This document shows positions 1 through 8,291 of a DNA stretch of 64,000 bases, one piece after another (position 1 is the first letter of the stretch; each line of letters opens with the position of its first letter). Both the position numbers and the translations under genes were made by a program. The stretch spans positions 62,001-126,000 of the forward strand of contig NC_022438.1 in assembly GCF_000470775.1 (NCBI RefSeq). The letters are read 5' to 3'. The notes beneath the pieces were generated by a model. The model was not told the origin of the DNA, did no database searches, and saw only the letters and a list, made by a program, of their open reading frames with translations. Source of the stretch: Leifsonia xyli subsp. cynodontis DSM 46306 (GTDB lineage: Bacteria > Actinomycetota > Actinomycetes > Actinomycetales > Microbacteriaceae).

Positions 1-465
1 CGGCCAGATAGTCGTTCACGCGGGCCAGCCCGGCCGCGCCCGCGACACAGCCCAGTCCGAAGCTCGGCAGGCGTTTGATGTCGGGGCGCATCCCGAGCCG
101 CTGGACCAGCTGGGCGTCGATGGAGGGCGCGGCGATGTGCCGGTCACGGAGGTGAAGAGCAGGTAGTCGACATCCGCGGCGGTCAGGCCGGCGGTCTCGA
201 GAGCCTGGGTCACGGCGCGCTCGGCGAGGGAGGCGCCCTCGGCGATGAAGAAGTCGTTCGCCTCTTGGAAGGAGGTGAGCGAGCGGTAGCGTTCGAGCGG
301 CATGACGAGACTGCGGGTCTCCACGCCGCTGGCCGCGTGGATGCGGCGCATGACCGCCTGCCGGGCCGGGTCGTCGGTGATCATCGCGAGCAGCGCTGCG
401 GTGATCTCGCCCTGGCCGTACGACCGAGCGGGGAGAACGGGCGCCACAGCGACGATTCGGCTCAC
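1..465 (-). pseudogene. Type III polyketide synthase, 5' part, frameshifted and cut by the window edge
   Basis: A GTG at 465 opens the N-terminal half of a chalcone/stilbene-synthase-type enzyme, which would extend an acyl-CoA starter with malonyl-CoA. The first frame runs about 108 residues to the family block FTSVTG. The next block, [15 protein letters not shown], lies in another frame, so two extra bases (or one lost) sit near 138-142. The second frame carries [13 protein letters not shown], whose Cys is the acyl-binding nucleophile, and runs off at base 1. Family recognition is from these motifs and their order. The frameshift makes the gene very probably inactive; a sequencing error would be the alternative. 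The IS481 element starts about 240 bases upstream of the start codon. Confidence 0.72.
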
Positions 466-702
466 AAGCGCAACGTACCACCCGGGGTGCTGCGCAGCCC
501 GCGATCGCAGCGAACTTGCGCCGTTCGAGAACCGGCCGGGCCGCCGCCGAACAAACGCCAATGACCTGCCTCCTGAGGAAGCAGGGCGTCTAGGCACGCC
601 AAACGTCAGTCGCACCGGTCACTCCCGACATGGCAAGGCCCTGGGTCTGTGTGTCTGCAAGGACATTTCCCCACGGAACAGTGTGGATACCGCCACCGCG
701 GC

Positions 703-1701
703 CTAGGTGTGTTGCCCAGGGACGTTGGTCAATCTGCTGATGGGTGGCTGGCTGCCGATGGCGGTGTGGGGCCTGTGGTGATTGTAGGAGTGCAGCCAGG
801 CCGGGAGTGCGTTGCGGCGGGCTGATTCGGAGTTGTAGTGCCGGGCGTATGCCCAGCCGTCGGCGAGGGTGCGGTGGAAGCGTTCGATCTTGCCGTTCGT
901 CTGCGGATGGTAGGGCCGGGTGCGTTTCGGTTGGATGCTGAGCTCGGCGCAAGCGTCGCGCCAGGCGTATGAGCGGTATGCGGAGCCGTTGTCGGAGAGC
1001 ACCTGTTCGACGGTGACGCCACGGCTGGCGAACCAGCCGACCGCTCGACGCAGAACAGCGATTGCAGTGGCGGCGGTTTCGTCGTCGTGGATCTCGGCGT
1101 AAGCGACACGGGAGTGATCGTCGATGACGGTATGAACGAACGCTGTGCCGGTGATCATGTCGCCGGTGATCCCGTGTTTCCCGGTCCGCTTCGCGGTGAT
1201 GGCCTTGTTCCGCTCTCCCTGGAGACGTCCGACGTAGCGCCAGCCGCCACCGTCGGGGATGTTGCCGAGTTTCTTGATGTCGACGTGGATCATCGATCCG
1301 GGATGCTCGTGCTCGTAGCGGCGGGCGGGTTCGCCGGTGCGGACGTCGACGTGGCTGGGCCGATTGATCCGGCACCGGGAGAGGACCGTGTGAACGGTCG
1401 AGGCGGGCATGCCGAGCTGGGCGCCGATACCGACTGGTCCCAGCCGCTTCTTCCACCGCAGATGCACGACCTTGCGGACCAGTCTTCGCGGGGTCTTGTT
1501 CGGGCTGTGATGCGGCCGTGACGAACGGTCCAGCATTCCCGCCTCGCCCATCTCCACGTAACGACGAGCCCATCGGTCCGCGGTGCGTCAGGACACTCGG
1601 AAGTAGGTCGCCGCCGCAGCAACGGACCAGCCGTCGTCGACGACTTGGCGGGCCAGGCGGAGGCATTCGCGAGGAGTCAAAGCAGCATTAGCGTGGGTCA
1701 C
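703..1701 (-). pseudogene. IS481-family transposase with in-frame stop
   Basis: Reading from GTG 1701, the product starts VTHANAALTPRECLRLARQV, a helix-turn-helix start typical of IS481 transposases. At codon 36 (1594-1596) the frame meets TGA in the recognition helix (FRVS-stop-RTADRW), after which it stays open to TAG at 703-705. That stop codon lies in the target-site duplication. The DDE triad is complete: HVDIKKLG, VLSDNGSAYRS and HPQTNGKIERFHRTL. The C-terminal 284 residues could be made from an internal start, but they would lack the DNA-binding domain. The stop probably replaces a sense codon such as Trp. The copy looks inactive. Confidence 0.85.
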
Positions 1702-1812
1702 GAGGACCTCCTAAGTCATCGAGTGCAGGGAAACTAGACAGCCCCACTCTCGACCGGGAGGTCCTCACCCATCTATCGCGTCACACCTCAACCAACGTCC
1801 CTGAGCAGCACA
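708..1812 (-). mobile_element. IS481-family insertion sequence
   Basis: The element is bounded by near-perfect inverted repeats. 703-729 reads CTAGGTGTGTTGCCCAGGG then ACGTTGGT, and the complement of 1791-1817 matches it at 25 of 27 positions. Outside the TGTG...CACA ends stands CCTAG on both sides (702-706 and 1813-1817). IS481 elements are known to target CTAG-centred sites, so this is read as the target duplication. It holds one transposase gene on the minus strand with a nonsense codon. The length of about 1.1 kb is normal for the family. A lone end of the same element is found at 19297-19316. Confidence 0.88.
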
Positions 1813-1899
1813 CCTAGCGAACACCCAGTAGCGGCGTTCGTGGTTCCGCCCCGGATCACAGCCCCGAGGCACACCAGGGGCGGTTTTCGCGGCGGCTTC

Positions 1900-2229
1900 T
1901 CAGAGCATGAGGGTCGTCCGTTCCAGGGTCAGTTCACCTTCCGGATCGTGCCGCCATGCCAAAGACCCGAGGAAGATGAGATCCACTCCGCCCTCATTCA
2001 AAGAGTCTGGAGAGCAAGCGTAAAGCTCCGAGAGCGAAGGGCTGGGGTCTCGTGGGCTTTCAGCCCACTTCAGCGCCTCCCAGAACGAAGCGCCGGTTAT
2101 CTCATAGGCCCACAAGGCTGTTGTCTGCCCCTGGAGCGCTTCTTCTCCAACCCAATCGAAGACCCGGAAACTCGGCGCTTCGATCAGGCCGGTCGAATCC
2201 CGCTCGTCAATGAGAGTTACCTTCATCAC
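1900..2229 (-). CDS. Small protein of unknown function
   Basis: A 109-residue open frame starts at GTG 2229, or at the adjacent ATG 2226. The product is acidic and soluble-looking, with no signal peptide or membrane segment, and begins MKVTLIDERDSTGLIE. I recognise no domain. Codon use and base composition are less GC-rich than in the flanking genes, which suggests a late arrival, and it sits directly beside the IS481 element. Size, composition and position would fit an immunity-type or orphan accessory protein, but nothing in the sequence proves that. Confidence 0.45.
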   Translation of the reverse strand: MMKVTLIDERDSTGLIEAPSFRVFDWVGEEALQGQTTALWAYEITGASFWEALKWAESPRDPSPSLSELYACSPDSLNEGGVDLIFLGSLAWRHDPEGELTLERTTLML

Positions 2230-2452
2230 TAGATCCTAGATCGCTCGCCAGATCGGTTTCGTGTCGCTGCCGACCGTCGCACCGGGAAGGCTGGTGATCT
2301 GCCAGGTGAATGTGGCCCGCCAGACCTTGCCGACCCGCAGAGGGAGAATCACTGGACGGATGGAAAGCCACCTCACCGGTAGCGGACTCGCGCCGTTCGA
2401 GAACGGCCGGGCCGCCGCCGCGAGGAGGACGGCGGGCCGGGCCGTCGCGAAT
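2230..2452. other. Non-coding gap with a short repeat
   Basis: No convincing gene is seen. The stretch GCGCCGTTCGAGAACGGCC near 2390-2408 contains a perfect dyad (GCCGTTC-GA-GAACGGC). Almost the same sequence, with one extra C, is present near 518-537 upstream of the polyketide synthase start, on the other side of the IS481 element. A minus-strand peptide ending at 2236 (VWRATFTWQITSLPG) may be a relic of a lost gene. Confidence 0.4.
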
Positions 2453-2857
2453 TCAGTCGGTGAGGGCGATCGCGTCGATCTCCACCAGCATCTCCTCGCG
2501 CGGCAGCCCGGTGAACACCGTCGTGCGCGAGGGCAGCACACCGGTGGTGACCCGCGAGCCGACGAAGTCGCCGTACGCCTCGTTCATGGCCGCGAAGTCG
2601 TCGCGCGTCGTCAGGTAGACGCGCAGCATCATGACATCGTCGAAGGTGGCCCCGCCGGCCGCGAGGATGGCCTCCACATTCTTCAGCGTCCGGACCGTCT
2701 GAGCCCGCACATCGCCGGGGTGGAGGTACTCGTTCGTGACCGGGTCGACCGGCCCCTGTCCGGAGACCTGGACGAAGGGGCCGCGTTTCACACCCTGCGA
2801 GAAGGTGTGCGCGGGCGCGGGGGCGTCGGCGATGAAGAGGGCGATGCGGTCGGTCAT
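2453..2857 (-). CDS. ridA: RidA-family enamine/imine deaminase
   Basis: This 134-residue product matches the RidA (YjgF/YER057c) family in length and layout: FVQVSGQGPVDPVTNEY near residue 30, then QTVRTLKNVEAILAAGG, and a C-terminal block LPREEMLVEIDAIAL with the usual Glu. RidA proteins hydrolyse reactive 2-aminoacrylate-type intermediates released by PLP-dependent dehydratases. ATG 2857 has AAAGGA seven bases upstream. The gene follows the IclR gene by 11 bases and is transcribed with it. The pairing fits the PLP-dependent deaminase gene at 4800, which is now broken. Function is known for the family; the link to this locus is inferred. Confidence 0.85.
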   Translation of the reverse strand: MTDRIALFIADAPAPAHTFSQGVKRGPFVQVSGQGPVDPVTNEYLHPGDVRAQTVRTLKNVEAILAAGGATFDDVMMLRVYLTTRDDFAAMNEAYGDFVGSRVTTGVLPSRTTVFTGLPREEMLVEIDAIALTD

Positions 2858-2868
2858 GGTCTTTCCTT

Positions 2869-3669
2869 TCAGCGGGGGAGGTCGGAGGGCGGGAGAACGG
2901 GCTGCGGGAGGTCGTCGGGGCGCGCGCCGAGCTCCGTGGAGATCCGGGCCGTCGTCTCCAGCAGCGCCGGGAGCAGGCCGAGGACGTCCGCGTAGGGCAG
3001 CACGACGTTCGGCACGGAGAGGGAGACCGCCGCGGCGATGCGGCCGTCCGGTCCGAACACAGGCGCGCCGACGCAGTTCATGAACGTCTCGTGCTCCTCG
3101 TGGTCCTCCGCCCAGCCGCGCCCGGCTGTGCGGGCGACTTCTGTGAGCAGCTCGTCGGGGCCTGCGATGGTGCGATCCGTGTACCGTTCGTACGGCACAC
3201 CGGCGGCGATGCGCTGGCGTTCGGCCGGGTCCAGGGCGCTGAGCAGCACTTTGCCGACGGCGGTCGCGTGCAGCGCCGCAGGGAGACCGACCCGCGAGTA
3301 CATGCGCAGCGGCTGACGCGACTCCATCTTGTCGATGTAGGTCACGACGCCGTCGGCGTAGGTGGCGAGGTGGACGGTCTGACCGGTCTCGGCGGCCAGG
3401 GCGCGGAGGAACGGAGCCGCCGTGGCCCGCACATCCTGCGACTCCTGCGCCGCCGACGCGAGCGCGAACACGGTGGGGCCGATGTGATACCGGTGTTTGC
3501 TGTCGCGCCCCACATAGCCCCGCTGCTCCATCGTCTGCAGCAGGCGCAGCACGGTGGACTTGTGGACGCCGATCTCGGAGGCCATCGCATCCAGGGTGGA
3601 GACTCCGCTCGAGACCAGGTCGAGCAGGTCGAGCGCCCGCCCGACGGATTGGCTCACGCCCCGCTCCAC
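2869..3669 (-). CDS. IclR-family transcriptional regulator
   Basis: The 266-residue protein has the IclR arrangement: an N-terminal winged helix (SQSVGRALDLLDLV, then EIGVHKSTVLRLLQTME) followed by an effector domain that includes LHATAVGKVLLSAL and a late Cys in ETFMNCVGAPVFG. Start is GTG 3669, which overlaps the 3' end of the kinase gene by 16 bases, so the two are translationally coupled. Sugar-acid kinase genes are often controlled by adjacent IclR regulators. The likely binding site is the TGCAATG/CATTGCA palindrome between the two divergent arms of the locus at 4757-4772. The gene appears intact although three of its probable targets are broken. Confidence 0.85.
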   Translation of the reverse strand: MERGVSQSVGRALDLLDLVSSGVSTLDAMASEIGVHKSTVLRLLQTMEQRGYVGRDSKHRYHIGPTVFALASAAQESQDVRATAAPFLRALAAETGQTVHLATYADGVVTYIDKMESRQPLRMYSRVGLPAALHATAVGKVLLSALDPAERQRIAAGVPYERYTDRTIAGPDELLTEVARTAGRGWAEDHEEHETFMNCVGAPVFGPDGRIAAAVSLSVPNVVLPYADVLGLLPALLETTARISTELGARPDDLPQPVLPPSDLPR

Positions 3670-4700
3670 GGGATCTCACCCGGGTGGACGCTCCAGCCGG
3701 CCCATTCGGTCTCCGGCGCGGCGGCGATCCGGTCGCGCTGGGCGCTGTCCGGGACGGTGAGCGGCCGGTCGCCGTGCCCGATCAGGGTGAGCGCGGCGAG
3801 GGCGTGGCCGAGCCGCAGCGCGGAGGCGTCGTCGCGCCCCTCGGCGAGACCGCACAGGAAGCCGGAGGCGAAGGCGTCGCCCGCGCCGACCGGCTCGACG
3901 ACCTCCACCGTGAGGCAGGGGACGTGCGTCTCGCCGCCGCCTCGCCGGTACACCGAGGCACGGCGCGCATCGTCCTTCACCACCAGGACGCCGAGGCGGG
4001 GGTGCGCGGCGAAGAAGCGCCCGGGGTCGGCGTGGCCCGCGTAAGCCTCGGCTTCGTCGCGGCCGAGCAGCAGGATGTCCGCCTGGCCGATCAGGGCCTC
4101 CAGCGGTGCGGTGTCGCGGCCGGCCCAGAGCAGGGGGCGGTGGTTGAGGTCGACGCTCACGAGGGTCTTCGGTCCGACGGCCGAGCGCAGCTCGCTCATC
4201 GCCTCGGCCGCGGAGGCCGACAGTGCGGGGGTGATTCCCGAGGTGTGGACGATCGAGGCCCGGCCGAGGAGACCGGCGGCCGGAGCGGAGCGCAGCAGAC
4301 CGGGCGAGAGGGCGGCCGCCGCGGAGTCCCGGCGGTAGTAGCGCATCCGGGTGCGGACGCCGTCGGGCCCGTCGCTCGTCTCCTTGAGGTACAGGCCGGT
4401 CGGGCGCAGCTCGTCGCGTTCCACGGCGGAGGCGTCGACTCCCGCCTCCTCGGCGGTGCTGAGGATGCGATCGCCCAGACCGTCCGCTCCGAGCCGCGAG
4501 ATCCACGCGGTCGGCAGGCCGAGGCGGGCGAGGCTGGTGGCCACGTTGTACTCGGCGCCGCCCACATCCGAGCCGTACGTGTGCGCTTCGGCCAGCGGGC
4601 GGCGGTCCTCCGGGTACAGCACGACCATCGCTTCGCCGATGGTCGCCAGCAGTCCGGCTCTCAGAAGTCCGGTTCCCGGCAGTCCGGCGGTCGCCTCCAT
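3654..4700 (-). CDS. PfkB-family sugar kinase, probably 2-keto-3-deoxygluconate kinase
   Basis: A ribokinase/PfkB fold is clear: GEAMVVLYP at the N-terminus, GGAEYNVATSLARLG, then the C-terminal signature PVGAGDAFASGFLCGL with the catalytic Asp. KDG kinases phosphorylate 2-keto-3-deoxygluconate, the step before KDPG aldolase, and a KDPG aldolase gene lies divergently at 6048. ATG 4700 is preferred over an upstream ATG because GGGGAG stands six bases before it. That gives 348 residues, normal for the family. It leads a three-gene operon with the IclR regulator and ridA. Substrate is inferred from the neighbour, not from residues. Confidence 0.78.
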   Translation of the reverse strand: MEATAGLPGTGLLRAGLLATIGEAMVVLYPEDRRPLAEAHTYGSDVGGAEYNVATSLARLGLPTAWISRLGADGLGDRILSTAEEAGVDASAVERDELRPTGLYLKETSDGPDGVRTRMRYYRRDSAAAALSPGLLRSAPAAGLLGRASIVHTSGITPALSASAAEAMSELRSAVGPKTLVSVDLNHRPLLWAGRDTAPLEALIGQADILLLGRDEAEAYAGHADPGRFFAAHPRLGVLVVKDDARRASVYRRGGGETHVPCLTVEVVEPVGAGDAFASGFLCGLAEGRDDASALRLGHALAALTLIGHGDRPLTVPDSAQRDRIAAAPETEWAGWSVHPGEIPWSGA

Positions 4701-4756
4701 CCAGGCTCCCCTTTCGCGATCGTCCCGACTCATGCTATACAGGAGGGCACACTATA

Positions 4757-4772
4757 TGCAATGTGCATTGCA
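4757..4772. promoter_or_regulatory. Perfect palindromic operator in the divergent promoter region
   Basis: TGCAATGTGCATTGCA is a 16-base dyad with seven-base arms (TGCAATG/CATTGCA) and a two-base centre. It lies 57 bases upstream of the kinase start and 28 bases upstream of the deaminase start, and both promoters must fall around it. The nearby regulator of IclR type is the obvious candidate to bind here. The assignment is inference; the symmetry is directly visible. Confidence 0.65.
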
Positions 4773-4799
4773 CCATACGCAACACACCGAAGGAACAGT

Positions 4800-6040
4800 G
4801 TGGAGGAGTACAAAGCCGCCCCGCTCGGCTACACCGCCGCCGATGTCGCCGCCCTCGGCGAGCGTCGGCCGCCGCTGGCCGGATTCCCGACTCCGCTGGT
4901 CACCCTCAGCGAAGCGGCCCTCGCCCACAATCTCGAGACGATAGCGGCCTGGTGCCGCGAGGCCGCTGTCGGCATCGCACCGCACGGCAAGACCACGATG
5001 AACCGCGAGCTCTGGCAGCGGCAGCTGGACGCCGGGGCCTGAGGCATCACGCTCGCGACGCCGTGGCAGGCGTCCGTGGCGCTCGGCTGGGGCATCCCCC
5101 GGGTGATGCTCGCCAACGCCCTCGTGCAGCCCGCCGCGCTCCGCGCCTTCGCCGCCCACACCGACCGGCTCACCGTCTGGGCCGACTCCGTGCGCGCGGT
5201 CGAGATCATGACGGAGACGCTCGCCGCCCGTCCGCCCGCTCCCGGTGCTGGTCGAGCTCGGCGCGGAGGGGGGGACGCACCGGCGCCCGGGGGCAGGACG
5301 CCGCGCTCGCGGTCGCCCGTGCGATCGCCACCTCCCCGGTCCTGAGCCTGGCCGGAGTCGCCGGCTACGAAGGCGCGCTCGCACACGATGCCACCGCCTC
5401 CTCCCTCGCCACCGTGCGCGGCTACCTGGAGGGGATGCTGACCCTGCACGACACCCTCGAAGCGGAGGGCCTGTACCCGGCGGGCGGGCCGGTCATCCTG
5501 ACCGCGGGCGGCAGCGCCTACTTCGACGAGGTGGCCGCGGTGCTCGCTCCGCGCCGCGACCTCGCCGGCTCCCGCGGCCGGGTCGTGGAGGTGCTGCTGC
5601 GCTCGGGCGCGTACATCACGCACGACGACGGGTTCTACCGCGACATCACGCCGCTCTCGCGGGTCGGCGGCGGCGAGTTCCGCTCGGCCATGCACGGCTG
5701 GGCGACGGTCGTCTCCCGTCCCGAGCCCGGGCTCGCGCTGGTCGACGCGGGCAAGCGCGACCTCCCCTTCGACGAGGACCTCCCGGTGCCCCAGGCCGTC
5801 CGGCGCTCCGGCGAGACCGCAGCGGCGCCGCTCGACGGCGCCGTCGTGACCGCGATGAACGATCAGCACACCTTCGTGCGCCTGCCCGAAGGGGCGCAGG
5901 TACGCGTGGGCGACGTCCTCCGGTTCGGCCTCTCGCACCCCTGCACGACCTTCGACAAATGGCGCGCGCTCGCCGTGGCGGACGATGCGCTCGCGGCCGA
6001 CCCCCGTGTGCTCGGCCTCCTCGACACCACCTTCGGATAG
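4800..6040 (+). pseudogene. PLP-dependent amino-acid deaminase (D-threonine aldolase / D-serine dehydratase fold), broken
   Basis: GTG 4800 with GAAGGA upstream starts a fold-type III PLP enzyme; the cofactor Lys is in GIAPHGKTTM at about residue 64. Three lesions are visible. TGA at 5040-5042 sits where the family has Trp (AGA-stop-GITLATPWQ). One frame change falls near 5228-5240 and another near 5268-5275. Beyond them the last frame is open to 6040 and keeps PVILTAGGSAYFDE, RSGAYITHDDGFYRD and the metal-site-like LSHPCTTFDKW. Such enzymes release ammonia from D-amino acids through aminoacrylate intermediates, which would explain the ridA gene. The gene cannot make a full protein. Confidence 0.82.
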
Positions 6041-6047
6041 GAGACCC

Positions 6048-6667
6048 ATGCTCATCGAGACGTTGACCGCCGACCGCGCCCTGGCCGTGGTGCGGGCGCC
6101 GCGCATCGACGACCCCGTCGCCCTGTGCCGGGCGCTCGGTGCGGGCGGGATCCGGGTGGTCGAGTTCACCTTCACGACGCCGGGCGTCGAAGAGGTCATC
6201 GCCGCGGCCACCGCCGGGGAGCACGACGCCCTCGTCGGAGCGGGGACGGTGACCGACGCGCGCAGCGCCGAGGCTGCGATCGCGGCCGGGGCGCAGTTCC
6301 TCGTCACGCCCGGACTGAGCGAGAGCGCCGCCCCGCGGTCGCGCGCGAGGCGGGCGTCCCTCTCCTGATCGGCGCGCTGAGCCCCAGCGAGATCATGCGC
6401 GCCGTCGAGCTCGGCGCCGCCGCGGTCAAGGTGTTCCCCGCCTCGCTCATCGGACCGGGCTACCTCAAAGACTTGCGCGGCCCGTTCCCCAGCATCCCCT
6501 TCGTCCCGTCCGGCGGGCTGGACGCCGGCAACGCGGGCGCCTGGATCGCCGCGGGAGCGCTGGCCGCCACCGCCGGTTCGAGCGTCGTGAGCGCGTCCGC
6601 CATCGCCGCCGCGGAGTGGGAGGCGATCACCGAGCGGGCCCGCGAGTTCGCGGCAGCGGTGTCGTGA
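6048..6667 (+). pseudogene. eda: KDPG aldolase, frameshifted
   Basis: ATG 6048, seven bases after the previous stop, begins a class I aldolase of the KDPG/KHG type. It has VVEFTFTTPG with the general base Glu, VGAGTVTDARSAEAAIAAGA, and, in another frame, AAVKVFPASLIGPGYLKDL with the Schiff-base Lys. One base is missing near 6330-6336, between SESAA and VAREAGVPLL. The intact enzyme would cleave 2-keto-3-deoxy-6-phosphogluconate to pyruvate and glyceraldehyde 3-phosphate, downstream of the kinase at 3654. The final GTGA overlaps the next start. With this gene broken, the kinase product has no visible outlet here. Confidence 0.83.
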
Positions 6668-8278
6668 CCGGCGTGCTTCCCGCCCCGGGCGCGGGCGACC
6701 TCCTCCTCCGGGGCGCGCTCGTCCTCGACGGCACGGGCCGGCCCGGCGCGACGGGGGATGTCCTGGTGTCCGGTGGCCGCATCGCCCGGGTCGGCGGCCG
6801 CATCGCCGCGCCCGGAGCCGAGGTGGTGGAGGCGGACGGACTCGCGGTCGCCCCCGGTTTCATCGATATGCACGCCCACTCGGATCTCGCCGTGCTCACC
6901 GACCCGCAGCACCTCGCGAAGGTGACGCAGGGGGTCACCACGGAGGTCCTCGGTCAGGACGGGCTCGCCTACGCCCCGGTGACCGACGAATCGCTGCCGA
7001 TCGTGCGCGAGCAGATCGCCGGCTGGAACGGCGTCCCCGAAGGCCTCGACTTCTCCTGGCGCAGCGTCGCGGACTACCTCGCCGAGATTGACCGCCGCGG
7101 GACAGCGGCGAACGCGGCTTACCTCCTCCCGCAGGGCACCATCCGCATGAACGTCGTCGGCACCGGCGACCGTCCCGCGACCCCCGCCGAGCTGACCGCC
7201 ATGCGCGAGCAGGTCGACCGCGGCATGCGCGAGGGCGCTTTCGGCCTCTCCTCCGGGCTGACCTACGTGCCGGGGATGTTCGCGAGCACCGCCGAACTGG
7301 TCGCGCTCTGCGAGGTGGTCGCCGCCCACGGCGGGTACTACTCGCCGCACCAGCGCTCCTACGGCGCGGGCGCGCTGGACGCCTACGCCGAGATGGTGGA
7401 GGTCGCGCGCCGCTCCGGCTGCGCCCTGCACCTGACCCACGCGACCATGAACTTCGGCGTCAACCGGGGCCGCGCGGGCGAGCTGATCGAGCTGATCGAC
7501 CGCGGCCTCGCCGACGGCGTCGACATCACGCTCGACACCTATCCCTACCTCCCCGGCTCCACCACGCTGGCGGCGCTCCTGCCCAGCTGGTCCGCGACCG
7601 GCGGGCCGGAGGCGACACTCGCCCGCCTGCGCGACCCCGAGCTGCGCGCGCATCGCGCACGAGCTCGACGTGGTGGGCACGGACGGCTGCCACGGCGTTC
7701 CGGTGGAGTGGGAGACGATCGAGATCGCCGGCGTGCGGGATGCGGCCCTCTCCGACCGGGTCGGGTACACCGTCGCTCAGCTCGCCGCCGAGGCGGGCCG
7801 TGCGCCGACCGATGTGTACGTCGAGCTGCTCCTCGCCGACCGGCTCGGCACCAGCATCCTGCAGCATGTGGGGCACGAGGCCAACGTCCGCACGATGATG
7901 CGGCACCCGCGGCACACCGGCGGCATCCTCATCGGAGCGAAGCCGCACCCGAGGGCCTGGGGCACCTTTCCGCGCTACCTCGGCCACTACGTTCGCGAGG
8001 AGGGCGTGCTGACCCTCGAAGACGCGATCGTGCATCTGGCGGCCTGCCCCGCGGCCCGCCTCGGCCTGACCGACCGCGGGCGCATCCAGCCCGGGCTCAT
8101 CGCCGATCTGGTGCTCTTCGACCCGGCCACCGTCGCCGACCGTGCGACGTTCGCCGAACCCCGGCAGCAGGCCGTGGGAATCCCCTGGGTCCTCGTGGCG
8201 GGCGTGCCCGTCGTGGCGGACTCGCACCGCACCGAACACCTCCCGGGAGCAGCGCTGCGCAAGCGGCCTCACCCCTGA
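6664..8278 (+). pseudogene. N-acyl-D-amino-acid deacylase (D-aminoacylase), frameshifted
   Basis: GTG 6664 overlaps the aldolase stop (GTGA). The product is an amidohydrolase: GFIDMHAHSDLAVLTDP holds the first metal His pair, ALHLTHATMN a metal His, and ELDVVGTDGCHG the catalytic Asp. Between ARLRDPELRA and IAHELDVV the frame shifts near 7645-7652, inside a CGCGCG run, consistent with loss of two bases. The rest is open to TGA 8276. Intact relatives remove the acyl group from N-acyl-D-amino acids, giving the substrate for the deaminase at 4800. Total length of about 537 residues is normal, so only the indel disables it. Confidence 0.83.
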
Positions 8279-8291
8279 GAAAGGCATCACC

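Noticed and set aside
265..706. Open plus-strand frames antisense to the polyketide synthase start
   Set aside because: Composition is Arg-rich shadow coding in high-GC DNA; the minus-strand frames give a clear family match instead.
2236..2541. A 101-residue minus-strand frame
   Set aside because: It overlaps the 3' end of ridA out of frame and matches no family; at most its last third is a relic.
3684..5042. A 452-residue plus-strand frame across the kinase gene
   Set aside because: It is antisense to a clear PfkB kinase; only its last 80 codons (from 4800) belong to a real gene, the broken deaminase.
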